64,000 nt of DNA from Flavobacterium succinicans (GTDB lineage Bacteria > Bacteroidota > Bacteroidia > Flavobacteriales > Flavobacteriaceae): contig NZ_JMTM01000060.1 in NCBI RefSeq assembly GCF_001662485.1, positions 62,001 through 126,000 of the forward strand. Reading direction: 5' to 3'. Numbering within the stretch: position 1 is the first letter of the stretch; every line of letters starts with the position of its first letter. This document shows positions 33,351-42,166 of the stretch, piece after piece. The notes below the pieces were generated by a model that was not told the DNA's origin, made no database searches, and saw nothing but the letters and a program-made list of their open reading frames with translations. A program made the translations under genes and the position numbers.

Positions 33351-34055
33351 TTACTCATAAGAGTAGTTTATTAATGTTTTTGTGTCTTCTAATGAAATGA
33401 TTTTTTTTACTCCAAAATTATTGTTTGAAAAAAATTCATCGGGGCCAATTTTTTTATTCAATTCTTTACTTAATTGCACCTTATTAGTGAATGCTTTGTC
33501 TTCCGTTTGAAAAGTATAAGATCCGTTTATTTCAACAGGATCAGTAAAAACAATAGTTCTAAATACTTCATTAAATGCTTTTCTATAGGAGACCCTTGGA
33601 TAGATTATATCTATTTTCTTTTTCTTGTAGTCTACTATCATCTTGTATTTGAACTTATAAAATTTTTCATTTAAATAATGAAAAATTTGTTCTAATTCTT
33701 TACTAGATCTAGTTATGGTATAGACTGTTTTCTCTTGATTTACATCAAAAACCCCCTCGATTTGTTGTGTAGTATGATATATAATTGATGCAATCTTTTT
33801 TTTATCCTCTTTTGACAAAGTTTTATAAGCAATAAAAGCGGTCTTTTGAGAATCATCAACTCTCTCTTTAATCAACTCATATTTCAGGTTTGGAAAATGA
33901 AATTGTATCAAAGAAGTATCGGCGTAAATACCTTTTTCGTCTAGATTAAAATTGCTAGTTTGACTATAACTAAAATGAATTTTAGAAAATGAAACCGAAT
34001 CCTTCTCTTGAGCGTGCGCAAGGATAGAAAATAAAACTAAAATCAATTTTTTCAT
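33351..34055 (-). CDS. secreted protein of unknown function within the suf cluster
   Basis: A 234-residue protein with a signal peptide (MKKLILVLFSILAHAQ) and no cysteine-rich or catalytic motif I can see. It has lysine and tyrosine-rich beta segments (KYKMIVDYKKKKIDIIYPR). I do not recognise it. It lies 3 bp after the sufE stop and 15 bp before the DUF59 gene on the same strand, so it is transcribed with them, although a periplasmic protein in a cytoplasmic assembly operon is out of place. It is probably an accessory gene that joined the operon. Confidence 0.55.
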   Translation of the reverse strand: MKKLILVLFSILAHAQEKDSVSFSKIHFSYSQTSNFNLDEKGIYADTSLIQFHFPNLKYELIKERVDDSQKTAFIAYKTLSKEDKKKIASIIYHTTQQIEGVFDVNQEKTVYTITRSSKELEQIFHYLNEKFYKFKYKMIVDYKKKKIDIIYPRVSYRKAFNEVFRTIVFTDPVEINGSYTFQTEDKAFTNKVQLSKELNKKIGPDEFFSNNNFGVKKIISLEDTKTLINYSYE

Positions 34056-34058
34056 ACT

Positions 34059-34478
34059 CTATTTTTTCGCGTCAAACGCCAAAGCATACATTTTGATGTT
34101 TTTAATCATCGATACTAAACCATTGGCTCTGGTGGGTGATAAATGCTCTTTAAGTCCAATTTCATCAATAAAATCCATATCGGCATTCAAGATATCAGCA
34201 GCTTTCTGATTCGAGAAAGCGCGTATTAAAATCGCGATAATCCCTTTGGTCAAAATCGCATCACTATCAGCAGTAAACACAATTTTGTCCTCGTTTTGCT
34301 GGCCTTGTAACCATACTTTCGACTGGCATCCTTTGATTAAATTATCATCGGTTTTGGCAGCTTCTTCGATTAAAGGCAAATTTTTTCCTAACTCAATAAT
34401 GTATTCGTAACGCTGCATCCAGTCGTCGAACATTGAAAATTCATCTACAATTTCGTCTTGTATTTCTTTGATACTCAT
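34059..34478 (-). CDS. sufE: SufE family cysteine-desulfurase partner
   Basis: A 139-residue SufE protein. The active cysteine is Cys51 in NLIKGCQSKVWLQGQ, and the N-terminal FSMFDDWMQRYEYIIELGKNLP and late LSPTRANGLVSMI segments are family hallmarks. SufE accepts the persulfide from SufS and passes it to the SufBCD scaffold. It is two genes downstream of sufS with a lipoprotein gene between. Length fits the family. Confidence 0.95.
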   Translation of the reverse strand: MSIKEIQDEIVDEFSMFDDWMQRYEYIIELGKNLPLIEEAAKTDDNLIKGCQSKVWLQGQQNEDKIVFTADSDAILTKGIIAILIRAFSNQKAADILNADMDFIDEIGLKEHLSPTRANGLVSMIKNIKMYALAFDAKK

Positions 34479-34480
34479 GC

Positions 34481-34906
34481 TTATTTTTCGCTATATGAAA
34501 CTAATAAAGTCACTATTTTTTCTATGTCTTTTGGGGGAAATCCGTGGTCAAAACTTTTGGAGATGTAGGCCTTTCCACCAGCTGAAATGACTAGGTTGGC
34601 AATGGCTGCTCCATCATATAATCGCTTTGCCGTTGGGGCTTTCAATGAGGGGACTTTTTCTAAATTCAATATAGAAAAAATGCTTTCTAGCTCCTTCATT
34701 TCTTGTGCTGTCAGCTCAACTTCATAGGGCTTTTCATTCCTACCTTTGATGACCCAAACTTTTTTATTTTCCATCCAAACACTCAAATATACTCCTCTAG
34801 ATTGCGCAGTATAGGTGATGGATGAAGTACTAAAATCATTGATTTTTTGACTTTTACAACTACTCATGATAACAAAAACAAAAATCAATTGACTAATCCA
34901 CTTCAT
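34481..34906 (-). CDS. small lipoprotein between sufS and sufE
   Basis: A 141-residue lipoprotein with lipobox MSSC and Cys17. After a short linker it has a compact domain (VYLSVWMENKKVWVIKGR, MKELESIFSILNLEKVPSLKAPT, ISKSFDHGFPPKDIEKIVTLLVSYSEK) that occurs in several small flavobacterial lipoproteins without a known role. It starts 14 bp after the sufS stop and ends 3 bp before sufE, so it is within the suf operon by position. No connection to Fe-S chemistry is visible. Confidence 0.6.
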   Translation of the reverse strand: MKWISQLIFVFVIMSSCKSQKINDFSTSSITYTAQSRGVYLSVWMENKKVWVIKGRNEKPYEVELTAQEMKELESIFSILNLEKVPSLKAPTAKRLYDGAAIANLVISAGGKAYISKSFDHGFPPKDIEKIVTLLVSYSEK

Positions 34907-34919
34907 CTTTTTTGGGTGT

Positions 34920-36134
34920 TTATGACAACATCATTTTGGCTTTTTTTACAGCCTCAACTAAGCTATCGATTTCTTCTTTGGTGTTATAAAACGAAAAAGA
35001 CGCTCGAATCGTTCCTGGAATTTCAAAGAAATTCATAATGGGTTGGGCACAATGGTGTCCCGTTCGAACGGCTATTCCTAATTTATCGATAATGGTTCCA
35101 ATATCATACGGATGAATTCCATCAATATTAAATGAAATTACCGAAGTCTTATTTTCTGAAGTACCATAAATACGTAAACCTTCTATTTCGGATAAACGTT
35201 GAGTTCCGTATTCTAAAAGTGCTAATTCTTGGGCCTGAATATTTTCAAAACCTATTTCATTCATATAATCTACCGCAGTTCCAAGGACAATTCCTCCAGC
35301 AATATTAGGCGTTCCTGCTTCGAATTTATGAGGCAAATCGGCATAAGTGGTTTTTTCAAAAGTCACCTCTTTGATCATTTCGCCTCCACCTTGATAGGGT
35401 GGCAATTTATTCAACCAAGCTTCTTTTCCATACAAAATTCCTGTACCTGTTGGCCCACACATTTTGTGCCCTGAAAAAGCATAAAAATCGCAATCCAAGG
35501 CTTGAACATCAGGTTTCAAATGCGGCACGGCTTGCGCTCCGTCAATAAAAACTACTGCGTCAAATTCGTGCGCTTTGTCAATGATATATTTTATGGGATT
35601 AATCGTTCCTAAAGCATTAGAGATATGATTTACGGTAACGATTTTTGTTTTTTCGGATAGTAATTCATCAAATACAGACAAGATCAACTCCCCTTTTTCA
35701 TTCATTGGAATGACTTTTAACGAAGCGCCTGTACGTTCGCAAAGCATTTGCCAAGGCACAATATTGCTATGATGCTCTAAAGCGGACACCAACACCTCAT
35801 CACCGGATTTTAATAGAGAAGCAAACCCATTCGCTACCAAATTCACGCCATGAGTAGTACCCGAAGTAAATAATACTTCGTGCGCGTGTTTGGCATTAAT
35901 ATGGTGTTGGATTTTCCCTCTAGACAATTCGTACGCATCAGTCGCTAATTGGCTCAAGGTATGTACGCCACGATGAATGTTGGCGTTGATTTCTTGGTAA
36001 TACTTTGCAATCGCATCAATCACTACTTGTGGCTTTTGCGAAGTCGCTCCGTTATCGAAATAAACCAAAGGTTTTCCATTTACTTTTTGAGAAAGTATCG
36101 GAAAATCGGCTCTTATTTTTTGAAGGTCTAACAT
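34920..36134 (-). CDS. sufS: cysteine desulfurase SufS
   Basis: A 404-residue PLP enzyme, the sulfur donor of the SUF system. Lys224 in FSGHKMCGPTG binds PLP and Cys362 in RTGHHCAQP is the persulfide-carrying cysteine. The start MLDLQKIRADFPILSQKVNGKPLVYFDNGATSQKP is typical. It has its own likely promoter (TACTTTTG at 36161-36168), while in related genomes it normally follows sufD directly; here about 3.4 kb with three other genes separate them. Confidence 0.96.
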   Translation of the reverse strand: MLDLQKIRADFPILSQKVNGKPLVYFDNGATSQKPQVVIDAIAKYYQEINANIHRGVHTLSQLATDAYELSRGKIQHHINAKHAHEVLFTSGTTHGVNLVANGFASLLKSGDEVLVSALEHHSNIVPWQMLCERTGASLKVIPMNEKGELILSVFDELLSEKTKIVTVNHISNALGTINPIKYIIDKAHEFDAVVFIDGAQAVPHLKPDVQALDCDFYAFSGHKMCGPTGTGILYGKEAWLNKLPPYQGGGEMIKEVTFEKTTYADLPHKFEAGTPNIAGGIVLGTAVDYMNEIGFENIQAQELALLEYGTQRLSEIEGLRIYGTSENKTSVISFNIDGIHPYDIGTIIDKLGIAVRTGHHCAQPIMNFFEIPGTIRASFSFYNTKEEIDSLVEAVKKAKMMLS

Positions 36135-36160
36135 GACTTAATTTAGAATTTTTCTAAATA

Positions 36161-36194
36161 CAAAAGTAGTGAAACTGTAGCTAATTTTTAGCAA
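36161..36194 (-). promoter_or_regulatory. promoter of sufS (TACTTTTG with upstream TTG)
   Basis: On the minus strand TACTTTTG (36168-36161) lies 27 bp before the ATG, and a TTG (36194-36192) lies 23 bp further upstream, near the accepted spacing for Bacteroidota promoters. Confidence 0.5.
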
Positions 36195-36332
36195 ACAGTT
36201 GTTAATAAAACTTGATACCCAAATAGGCATCATTTATTGAAAATCCATTCTTAGTTTGAGCAAGGAAAGAAAAAAACAAAACCCAACACAAGGTTTCCAA
36301 CTTTTTGCTACATTGCTTAAAAATAACATTTT

Positions 36333-37679
36333 ATGAAGAATATACTAAAAAGTATCGGAATCCTTCTTTTGCTTGTTCTTGGGTATATTGGATATACCAC
36401 CTATCCTAAACTCGATTTAATCTCTGGTTTTTCGGCCAAAAGTATGGCTTCGGGGCATTTTATTGACCATCGCTCACAAGAGATGATCGAAAAAGGAGAT
36501 AACGATATTGACCTGATTGATCTTGCCAAAAATGAAATCGACGACAACGCCAAAACCGCTACTTCATCTGTTTACGGATTAAAAACCAGAAAAGCGATAT
36601 ATCGAGAAGGTTTAGGAGCGACCTTAATCAATGAGGATTTTGATGTTTCAAAACCCTATCTAACCCCAAAACGCAACTTTACAAAAAACAATTTGCCCTT
36701 TCCCTATGGAAATAATGAGCCCAAAGACACTGTTTTTGCTAATGTTGATTATTCAAAACTAACCGCCGCAGTAAACAACGCTTTCGATTCAAAAGGACAA
36801 AAGAAAAAAAGATCAAGAGCCGTTTTAGTGATTTATAAAGACCATATTATTGCGGAAAAATACGATACTGGATTTACCAAAAACAGTAAAATTTTGGGAT
36901 GGTCTATGACTAAAAGTATTACTGCTACGTTTTTTGGGATACTTCAAAAACAAGGAAAATATGACATCAACAAACCCGCTCCAATTCCCGAATGGAAAAA
37001 CGATGAACGAAAAAAAATCACGACCAACGATTTGTTGCATATGAATTCTGGATTGGAATGGGAAGAAGCCTATGATAAAATATGTGATGCTACCAAAATG
37101 TTGTTCATAGCAGAAGATATGGGACGCGTACAGCTCGAAAAACCAACCACCTTTGCTCCCAATACGCATTGGAATTACTCCTCGGGAACTAGTAATTTAT
37201 TGTCTAACATCTTGCGTAAGCAGTTCAAAACCCATCAAGAGTATTTGGATTTTTGGTACACTCAATTGATTGATAGAATTGGAATGCATTCCATGCTAAT
37301 CGAAACCGATATGGTTGGGAATTATGTTGGATCGTCCTATGGATGGGCTACCGTAAGAGATTGGGCCAAGTTTGGATTATTGTATTTGCATAAAGGCAAT
37401 TGGAATGGCGACCAAGTATTTGATCCAAGTTGGGAAAATTATGTAAGCACACCTACTAACGATTCAAACGAAGGTTATGGAGCGCACTTTTGGCTGAATG
37501 CAGGTGGTCATTTCCCAGCTGCGCCGCGAGATATGTACTCTTGCAATGGCTACCAAGGACAAAAAGTATTTATTATTCCGTCTTTGGATTTGGTTATTGT
37601 TAGAATGGGATTAAGCGACGAAGCAAAATATGATGTAAATGAATTGCTAAAAGGAGTGATTGGAAGTTTTAAAAAGTAA
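36333..37679 (+). CDS. serine hydrolase, class C beta-lactamase family
   Basis: A 448-residue protein anchored or exported by an N-terminal hydrophobic segment (KSIGILLLLVLGYIGYTTY). The catalytic motif SxxK is S191-M-T-K194 in GWSMTKSITATFFG; the second motif is HWNYSSGTSNLL (Tyr-x-Ser/Asn type). The family covers esterases, D-amino-acid peptidases and penicillin-binding-like enzymes, so it is not evidence for resistance. It is divergent from sufS and convergent with DUF5995, and therefore interrupts the suf gene order. Confidence 0.85.
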   Translation: MKNILKSIGILLLLVLGYIGYTTYPKLDLISGFSAKSMASGHFIDHRSQEMIEKGDNDIDLIDLAKNEIDDNAKTATSSVYGLKTRKAIYREGLGATLINEDFDVSKPYLTPKRNFTKNNLPFPYGNNEPKDTVFANVDYSKLTAAVNNAFDSKGQKKKRSRAVLVIYKDHIIAEKYDTGFTKNSKILGWSMTKSITATFFGILQKQGKYDINKPAPIPEWKNDERKKITTNDLLHMNSGLEWEEAYDKICDATKMLFIAEDMGRVQLEKPTTFAPNTHWNYSSGTSNLLSNILRKQFKTHQEYLDFWYTQLIDRIGMHSMLIETDMVGNYVGSSYGWATVRDWAKFGLLYLHKGNWNGDQVFDPSWENYVSTPTNDSNEGYGAHFWLNAGGHFPAAPRDMYSCNGYQGQKVFIIPSLDLVIVRMGLSDEAKYDVNELLKGVIGSFKK

Positions 37680-37699
37680 CCTCTACCCTATTGAACTAC

Positions 37700-37740
37700 A
37701 AACCCGACAACTTTCTAAATTGTCGGGTTTGTTTTTTTTT
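37700..37740 (+). terminator. intrinsic terminator of the serine hydrolase gene
   Basis: AAACCCGACAA (37700-37710) pairs with TTGTCGGGTTT (37720-37730) followed by a run of T residues. Confidence 0.88.
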
Positions 37741-37797
37741 GGTTTACTTGTCAAGAATTTTCGATAAAAACTTTGAAACAGTATAAATGAATTCACA

Positions 37798-38553
37798 TTA
37801 GTTTTGTAAATCTTTGATTTTTTGATCTACGGTCCCTACTTCAAACAAACGCATGATCTTGAATAAAACTACAGGTATTAGACCTAAATCGATGATGATT
37901 TTTGCTTTTTGAGCGACTTTAGCATCTCTAATTGTAATAGATTCCTCCGCCTTATGTCCCTCAAGAGGAGCTAATTCAAGAGCATATTTCCATGCGCCTT
38001 CACGGGCTTTTTGCATACTAAAATCGATAAGAAAGGTGTCAATGGATTTTGTTTTTTCTAGAATCCACTTTAAAATTGGCCAAACTTCGGTCAAATCCTT
38101 CTCGACATCGGACACCAAAGAAGATAAAATAGTGTTGATTGTATTAAAATCATTTTGCAAACTATGGATTTCGTCTTTTGGACAAACTTGAGCCGCTGCA
38201 ATCCCTAAATCAAGATTAATGTGTGCGTTCATTCCGAGTAATAAATGCTGTAATACAATAATCCAATAATTATCTGCTGCTGCAAATGCGGCTTCCCAAG
38301 ATTTTGATGTAGGTTGCTGTGTTTGGTATTGATAATACGCTTTGATATATCGATTGGCAAAAATTACATCCAATTTTTCCATTCTCGGGCCGTTTTCGAA
38401 AGTTCCGTTTTGAATTCCTTCTTTTACTTTTTGTGTGACTTTGAGATAAAGTACTGCAAAATAGCCTTTTGTAGATTTTTGTGTAATGGATTGTTGAATA
38501 ATTTCTTGAAGCAATTGTATCACTTCGTCAATTGTAGTTGCTTGTGGAATCAT
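37798..38553 (-). CDS. DUF5995 family protein
   Basis: A 251-residue, mostly helical soluble protein of the DUF5995 family (ATTIDEVIQLLQEIIQ at the start, FANRYIKAYYQYQ, HLLLGMNAHINLDLGIAAAQVCP in the middle). The HxxxxMNAHINLDL segment has conserved histidines that look like a metal site, and this part is best conserved in the family. Activity is unknown. It is on the minus strand behind a sufD 3'-end remnant and ends before the serine hydrolase terminator. Confidence 0.75.
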   Translation of the reverse strand: MIPQATTIDEVIQLLQEIIQQSITQKSTKGYFAVLYLKVTQKVKEGIQNGTFENGPRMEKLDVIFANRYIKAYYQYQTQQPTSKSWEAAFAAADNYWIIVLQHLLLGMNAHINLDLGIAAAQVCPKDEIHSLQNDFNTINTILSSLVSDVEKDLTEVWPILKWILEKTKSIDTFLIDFSMQKAREGAWKYALELAPLEGHKAEESITIRDAKVAQKAKIIIDLGLIPVVLFKIMRLFEVGTVDQKIKDLQN

Positions 38554-38631
38554 CGATTACTTGTTTTTATAAAAGATTTAGCCCTATAATATTACAAAAA
38601 AATTACTACAAAACTATCTTCACGAATCAAA

Positions 38632-38672
38632 AAAAAGGACAACGTTTAAGATTAAACATTATCCTTTTTGAG
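38632..38672 (-). terminator. hairpin behind the sufD 3'-end remnant
   Basis: AAAAGGACAACGTTTAA pairs imperfectly with TTAAACATTATCCTTTTT on the opposite side. Read on the minus strand it lies 33 bp after the stop of the remnant, which is where the original sufD terminator would have been. Confidence 0.5.
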
Positions 38673-38704
38673 AGGTTTAAAAATGTGTTTCTTTCGATTT
38701 TGAT

Positions 38705-38761
38705 TTATAAATCAAATCCTAGTTTTACGCCTAATTTATTAACTAAAATTGCGGTAATTCT
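38705..38761 (-). pseudogene. second, diverged copy of the sufD 3' end
   Basis: On the minus strand 18 codons read RITAILVNKLGVKLGFDL and a TAA stop, aligned with RITAIIANKLGVKLGFDL at the end of sufD (39504-39560). Several differences are silent (for example GGG/GGA, TTG/TTA, GTG/GTA), so it is a diverged allele. Upstream of RITAI the similarity stops within a few codons at a TAG. The Uma2 gene lies between the two copies. Confidence 0.85.
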
Positions 38762-38783
38762 TATTAAAGTCTAGAGATTAAAT

Positions 38784-39383
38784 TCAATCTATAAAAATAT
38801 CCGCCACATTAAAACTCAATTCTGGAAAAAGTGGACTGTGCACCAATCCTTCTTCAGCTATGGGTTTAAGACCAATATAGGTATTTTTTTGGAGGGTATA
38901 AATTAAAATTGACTTTTGATACGGTTCAACAAGCCAATATTCTTTAACGCCGTTTTCTTCGTATAAATCGAACTTAATATCCATTTCTTTTTTGGAATTG
39001 CCAGGCGAAAGAATTTCAATAATCAAATCAGGCGCCCCAAGACATCCTCTATCGTCTAATTTTTCCTTATCGCAAATCACACAAATATCAGGTTGGAATA
39101 CGGTAGTAATCTCTTTGTCAGAAGTACTTTTTTTGTAATTGATTAATCGTACATCAAATGGTGCAACATAAACATTACATGGTGTTTTTTTGAAATAATT
39201 ATAAAAAATACCCGTAAGCTCAACTGATATTTCTTGATGTTTTCTACTGGGTGCAGGGCTCATTTTGAAAACTTTCCCTTTCAAAATTTCTAATCTTTCC
39301 TTAAAATTCCAAGTAAGGTAATCCGCATACGTGTACGATTTGGAAAGATCTAAACTGTCAATATCTGTAATAATTGTTTCCAT
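38784..39383 (-). CDS. Uma2 family endonuclease-like protein
   Basis: A 199-residue protein starting at ATG 39383 (METIITDID); the longer frame from 39449 lacks support. It has the Uma2 pattern of the PD-(D/E)XK superfamily: YLTWNFKERLEILKGKVFKMSPAP, then HQEISVELTGIF, VFQPDICVICD, and PDLIIEILSPGNSKKEMDIKFDLYEENGVKEYWLVEP, with the Asp and Glu/Lys catalytic positions all present. These genes are common in cyanobacteria and Bacteroidota, often in many scattered copies; whether they are active nucleases in cells is unknown. Here the gene lies between two sufD 3' ends. Confidence 0.9.
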   Translation of the reverse strand: METIITDIDSLDLSKSYTYADYLTWNFKERLEILKGKVFKMSPAPSRKHQEISVELTGIFYNYFKKTPCNVYVAPFDVRLINYKKSTSDKEITTVFQPDICVICDKEKLDDRGCLGAPDLIIEILSPGNSKKEMDIKFDLYEENGVKEYWLVEPYQKSILIYTLQKNTYIGLKPIAEEGLVHSPLFPELSFNVADIFID

Positions 39384-39437
39384 AACAATGCAAATTAATA
39401 CCTCAAATATACTAATTTTTGATAGTGGATAAATACA

Positions 39438-39475
39438 CAAAGAGCACAAAGTCTTTGTTAGACTTTATGCTCTTT
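39438..39475 (-). terminator. intrinsic terminator of sufD
   Basis: AAAGAGCACAAAGTC and GACTTTATGCTCTTT form a 15-bp stem with a short loop, about 30 bp after the sufD stop. The Uma2 gene starts beyond it, so sufD and Uma2 are not simply one operon. Confidence 0.85.
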
Positions 39476-39503
39476 ATTTACTTTATTAGAAACTTTTTTA
39501 AAA

Positions 39504-40817
39504 CTACAAATCAAACCCTAGTTTCACGCCTAATTTATTGGCTATAATAGCGGTAATTCGTTTTTTAAGTTCAGGAATTTTGATGTTTTCGATTACTGCA
39601 TTCGAGAAAGCGTACATCAATAATGCTTTGGCTTCTTTCTTTGGAATTCCTCGTTGTTGCATGTAAAACAAAGCCGTTTCGTCTAATTGACCAACGGTAC
39701 AACCGTGAGAGCATTTTACATCGTCAGCAAAAATTTCTAACTGTGGTTTGGCATTAATCGTAGCTTTGTCACTCAACAAAATATTGTTACTTTTTTGGAA
39801 AGCATTGGTTTTCTGAGCTTCTTTTTCTACGAAAACTTTCCCGTTAAAAACACCAGTAGCTCTATCTGAAAATATTCCCTTGTAATCTTGAAAACTTTCG
39901 CAGTTTGGCGTTGCGTGGTTTACTAGGGTATAATGATCAACGTGTTGCTTCTCTCCTATTATTGTAATTCCGTTTAGCGTACTAGTTAAGCGTTCGCCAA
40001 AATGATAAAAATTCAAATTGTTTCTGGTTAAGTTTCCTCCAAATGAAAAGGTTTGCACCGAAACATGACTTTCTTGTTTTTGCGAAACGTAGGTATTATC
40101 AATTAAGTTCGCTTCGGCTGCATCATTTTGAATTTTATAGTAATCCACAATAGCGCGTTTTGCTGCAAAAATTTCAGTAACTGAATTGGTCAATACCGCA
40201 TTATCATTCAAACATTGATGTCTTTCGATGATTTGCACATGAGAATTCTCCCCTACAATCACCAAATTACGTGGTTGAACCAACAACGCTTTTTCGGAAC
40301 CTGTAGAAAAATACATGATTTCGATTGGCTTATCCGCTACTTTACTTTTTGGAATATTAATATAAGCACCTTCATTAGCAAATGCCGTATTTAAAGAAGT
40401 CAATGACTCGTCTTTACTTGCAATTTGATTAAAATAGGTGTCAATAACCATTTTGTATTTTGGCTTATTTAATGCCGATGACATTAAACAAACATCTATT
40501 CCATCGTGAGTGGTTGAGGACAAATTCGAGCTAAAAACGCCATCTACAAAAACCACTTTATGGGTATCTATTTCGTGCAAAAAATATTTTTTTACCTCTT
40601 TATACTCAATCGTATTTTCAGTATTTGGAAAAACACTGAAATCATTTTTTAAAATGCTATTCAAGGAAGTATATTTCCAAGCTTCCTCTTTTTTGGTTGG
40701 AAAGCCTTTATTTTCAAAGTTCTTTATAGCTGCGGTACGAATATCATGAAGATCCGTTTGGACATCAATCTTTTCTTCAAAAGCCATAAAGGACGATACT
40801 AATTTTTCTCTTAACAT
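39504..40817 (-). CDS. sufD: Fe-S cluster assembly protein SufD
   Basis: A 437-residue SufD, part of the SufBCD scaffold. The beta-helix core and the C-terminal FADDVKCSHGCTVGQLDETALFYMQQRGIPKKEAKALLMYAFSNAVIE segment are characteristic, with the conserved His and Cys in KCSHGC. The N-terminal NKGFPTKKEEAWKYTSLNSI is also a family mark. It is downstream of sufC, separated by an 81-bp palindromic stretch. Its last 18 codons recur, diverged, 0.7 kb away. Confidence 0.95.
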   Translation of the reverse strand: MLREKLVSSFMAFEEKIDVQTDLHDIRTAAIKNFENKGFPTKKEEAWKYTSLNSILKNDFSVFPNTENTIEYKEVKKYFLHEIDTHKVVFVDGVFSSNLSSTTHDGIDVCLMSSALNKPKYKMVIDTYFNQIASKDESLTSLNTAFANEGAYINIPKSKVADKPIEIMYFSTGSEKALLVQPRNLVIVGENSHVQIIERHQCLNDNAVLTNSVTEIFAAKRAIVDYYKIQNDAAEANLIDNTYVSQKQESHVSVQTFSFGGNLTRNNLNFYHFGERLTSTLNGITIIGEKQHVDHYTLVNHATPNCESFQDYKGIFSDRATGVFNGKVFVEKEAQKTNAFQKSNNILLSDKATINAKPQLEIFADDVKCSHGCTVGQLDETALFYMQQRGIPKKEAKALLMYAFSNAVIENIKIPELKKRITAIIANKLGVKLGFDL

Positions 40818-40828
40818 ATTTCTAATTG

Positions 40829-40890
40829 TTTAAAGTTTAAGGTTTAAGGTTTAAAGTTCTCATGGGATAACTTTAGACTTTAAACTTTAA
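40829..40890. repeat. TTTAAAGTTTAA palindromic repeat between sufC and sufD
   Basis: A run of TTTAAGG/TTTAAAG heptads is followed, after TCATGGGATAAC, by an inverted ACTTTAAACTTTAAAC block. The two sides can form a long AT hairpin within the suf operon mRNA. Confidence 0.5.
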
Positions 40891-40898
40891 ACAAATTT

Positions 40899-41651
40899 TT
40901 ACGCTTCTTGTTCTTGTTTGATCCAATCGTATCCTTTTTCTTCTAGCTCATAGGCCAATTCTTTGGTACCAGATTTTACTATTCGACCGTTATACAAAAC
41001 GTGAACAAAATCAGGAACGATATAATCTAATAAACGTTGGTAATGCGTAATCACAACAATTGCGTTTTTGTCGCTTTTTAGCTTGTTTACACCATTCGCT
41101 ACAATTCGAAGGGCATCAATATCCAAACCAGAATCGGTTTCGTCTAGGATGGCCAATTTTGGTTCTAACATTGCCATTTGAAAAATCTCGTTACGTTTCT
41201 TCTCTCCTCCAGAAAAACCTTCGTTAAGTGAACGAGATAAAAACTTGCGATCGATTTCTAACAATTCTGATTTTTCGCGAATGACTTTCAACATTTCGTT
41301 GGCTGGCATTTCTTCTTTTCCATTGGCTTTGCGCGTTTCGTTGATAGCCGTACGCATAAAGTTGGTTACAGAAACTCCAGGAATCTCCACTGGGTATTGA
41401 AACGAAAGAAACACCCCTTTGTGTGCTCTTTCTTCTGGACCTAATTCTGCAATATCTTCGTTGTCTAAAAGAATTTCTCCTTCGGTCACTTCGTAGTTTT
41501 CATTTCCAGCAATAATAGCCGAAAGCGTACTTTTTCCTGCACCGTTAGGTCCCATAATGGCATGAACTTCGCCAGCTTTTACTTCAAGGTTGATTCCTTT
41601 TAATATTTCTTTGTCGCCTATTGAGGCGTGAAGGTTTTTTATTGATAACAT
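40899..41651 (-). CDS. sufC: Fe-S cluster assembly ATPase SufC
   Basis: A 250-residue ABC-type ATPase. Walker [10 protein letters not shown] is at residues 34-42, the signature is [15 protein letters not shown], Walker [13 protein letters not shown] and the switch His is in VVITHYQRL. SufC powers structural change in the SufBCD scaffold. It lies 14 bp after the YoeB toxin stop, so it is now read through a toxin-antitoxin pair from sufB. Confidence 0.97.
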   Translation of the reverse strand: MLSIKNLHASIGDKEILKGINLEVKAGEVHAIMGPNGAGKSTLSAIIAGNENYEVTEGEILLDNEDIAELGPEERAHKGVFLSFQYPVEIPGVSVTNFMRTAINETRKANGKEEMPANEMLKVIREKSELLEIDRKFLSRSLNEGFSGGEKKRNEIFQMAMLEPKLAILDETDSGLDIDALRIVANGVNKLKSDKNAIVVITHYQRLLDYIVPDFVHVLYNGRIVKSGTKELAYELEEKGYDWIKQEQEA

Positions 41652-41665
41652 GAGTAGTTTTGTTT

Positions 41666-41938
41666 TTATTCGTAGTGTCCTTTCAATGATAAAATATCAA
41701 GGATTTCTATTGTATTTTCTTCTGTAACTTTATAAATAATTCTGTGTTCTTTATTTATTCTTCTGGACCACCTTCCCGAAAGTTGGTGCTTTAATTGCTC
41801 TGGTTTTCCTAGACCTTCATATGGATGCAATTGAATATCTTCAATCAAAGCAGATATTTTATTCATTATTGCTTTATTTCCAGATTTTTTCCAAAATTCT
41901 CTGTCTTTCTGAGCTTTTTCAGAATAAATTACTTCCAC
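41666..41938 (-). CDS. Txe/YoeB family toxin (mRNA interferase)
   Basis: A 90-residue toxin clearly of the YoeB kind: the block [30 protein letters not shown] corresponds to [28 protein letters not shown] of the family, with the catalytic-type Glu, Arg and His retained, and GHYE at the end in place of the usual RYHY. YoeB toxins cut mRNA at the ribosome. Its start overlaps the antitoxin gene end by 10 bp. It is placed between sufB and sufC, an unusual place for a toxin. Confidence 0.93.
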   Translation of the reverse strand: MEVIYSEKAQKDREFWKKSGNKAIMNKISALIEDIQLHPYEGLGKPEQLKHQLSGRWSRRINKEHRIIYKVTEENTIEILDILSLKGHYE

Positions 41939-42126
41939 AAATCTTCTAATTTAATTCTAACTCCTTTCCCATCCTTAATACTTTGTTCAGCTTCCAATAT
42001 TTCTTTTACAAATTCTGGATTATAAGGTTTTTCGACTTCTTGAACGATTTCAAAACCCAATGATTTTGCCAATGATTTCAAGACTGGAAAATCTTTTTTC
42101 TTAACGTTTTTTAAAATGAGTTCCAT
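41929..42126 (-). CDS. putative antitoxin of the YoeB-type pair
   Basis: A 65-residue acidic-tailed protein ([49 protein letters not shown]). The end [20 protein letters not shown] is typical of small antitoxins paired with RelE/YoeB toxins in Bacteroidota, where the C-terminal helix wraps the toxin. The gene overlaps the toxin start by 10 bp, the usual coupling. The DNA-binding half is not a classical Phd/YefM domain. It follows sufB by 40 bp. Confidence 0.85.
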   Translation of the reverse strand: MELILKNVKKKDFPVLKSLAKSLGFEIVQEVEKPYNPEFVKEILEAEQSIKDGKGVRIKLEDLWK

Positions 42127-42166
42127 AACAATCTGAGTTAAATACTATTTGCAAATTTATAAAAAA

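Noticed and set aside
36333..37679. beta-lactamase resistance gene
   Set aside because: SxxK serine hydrolases of this family are mostly esterases or peptidases; no resistance-specific motif or mobile context is visible.
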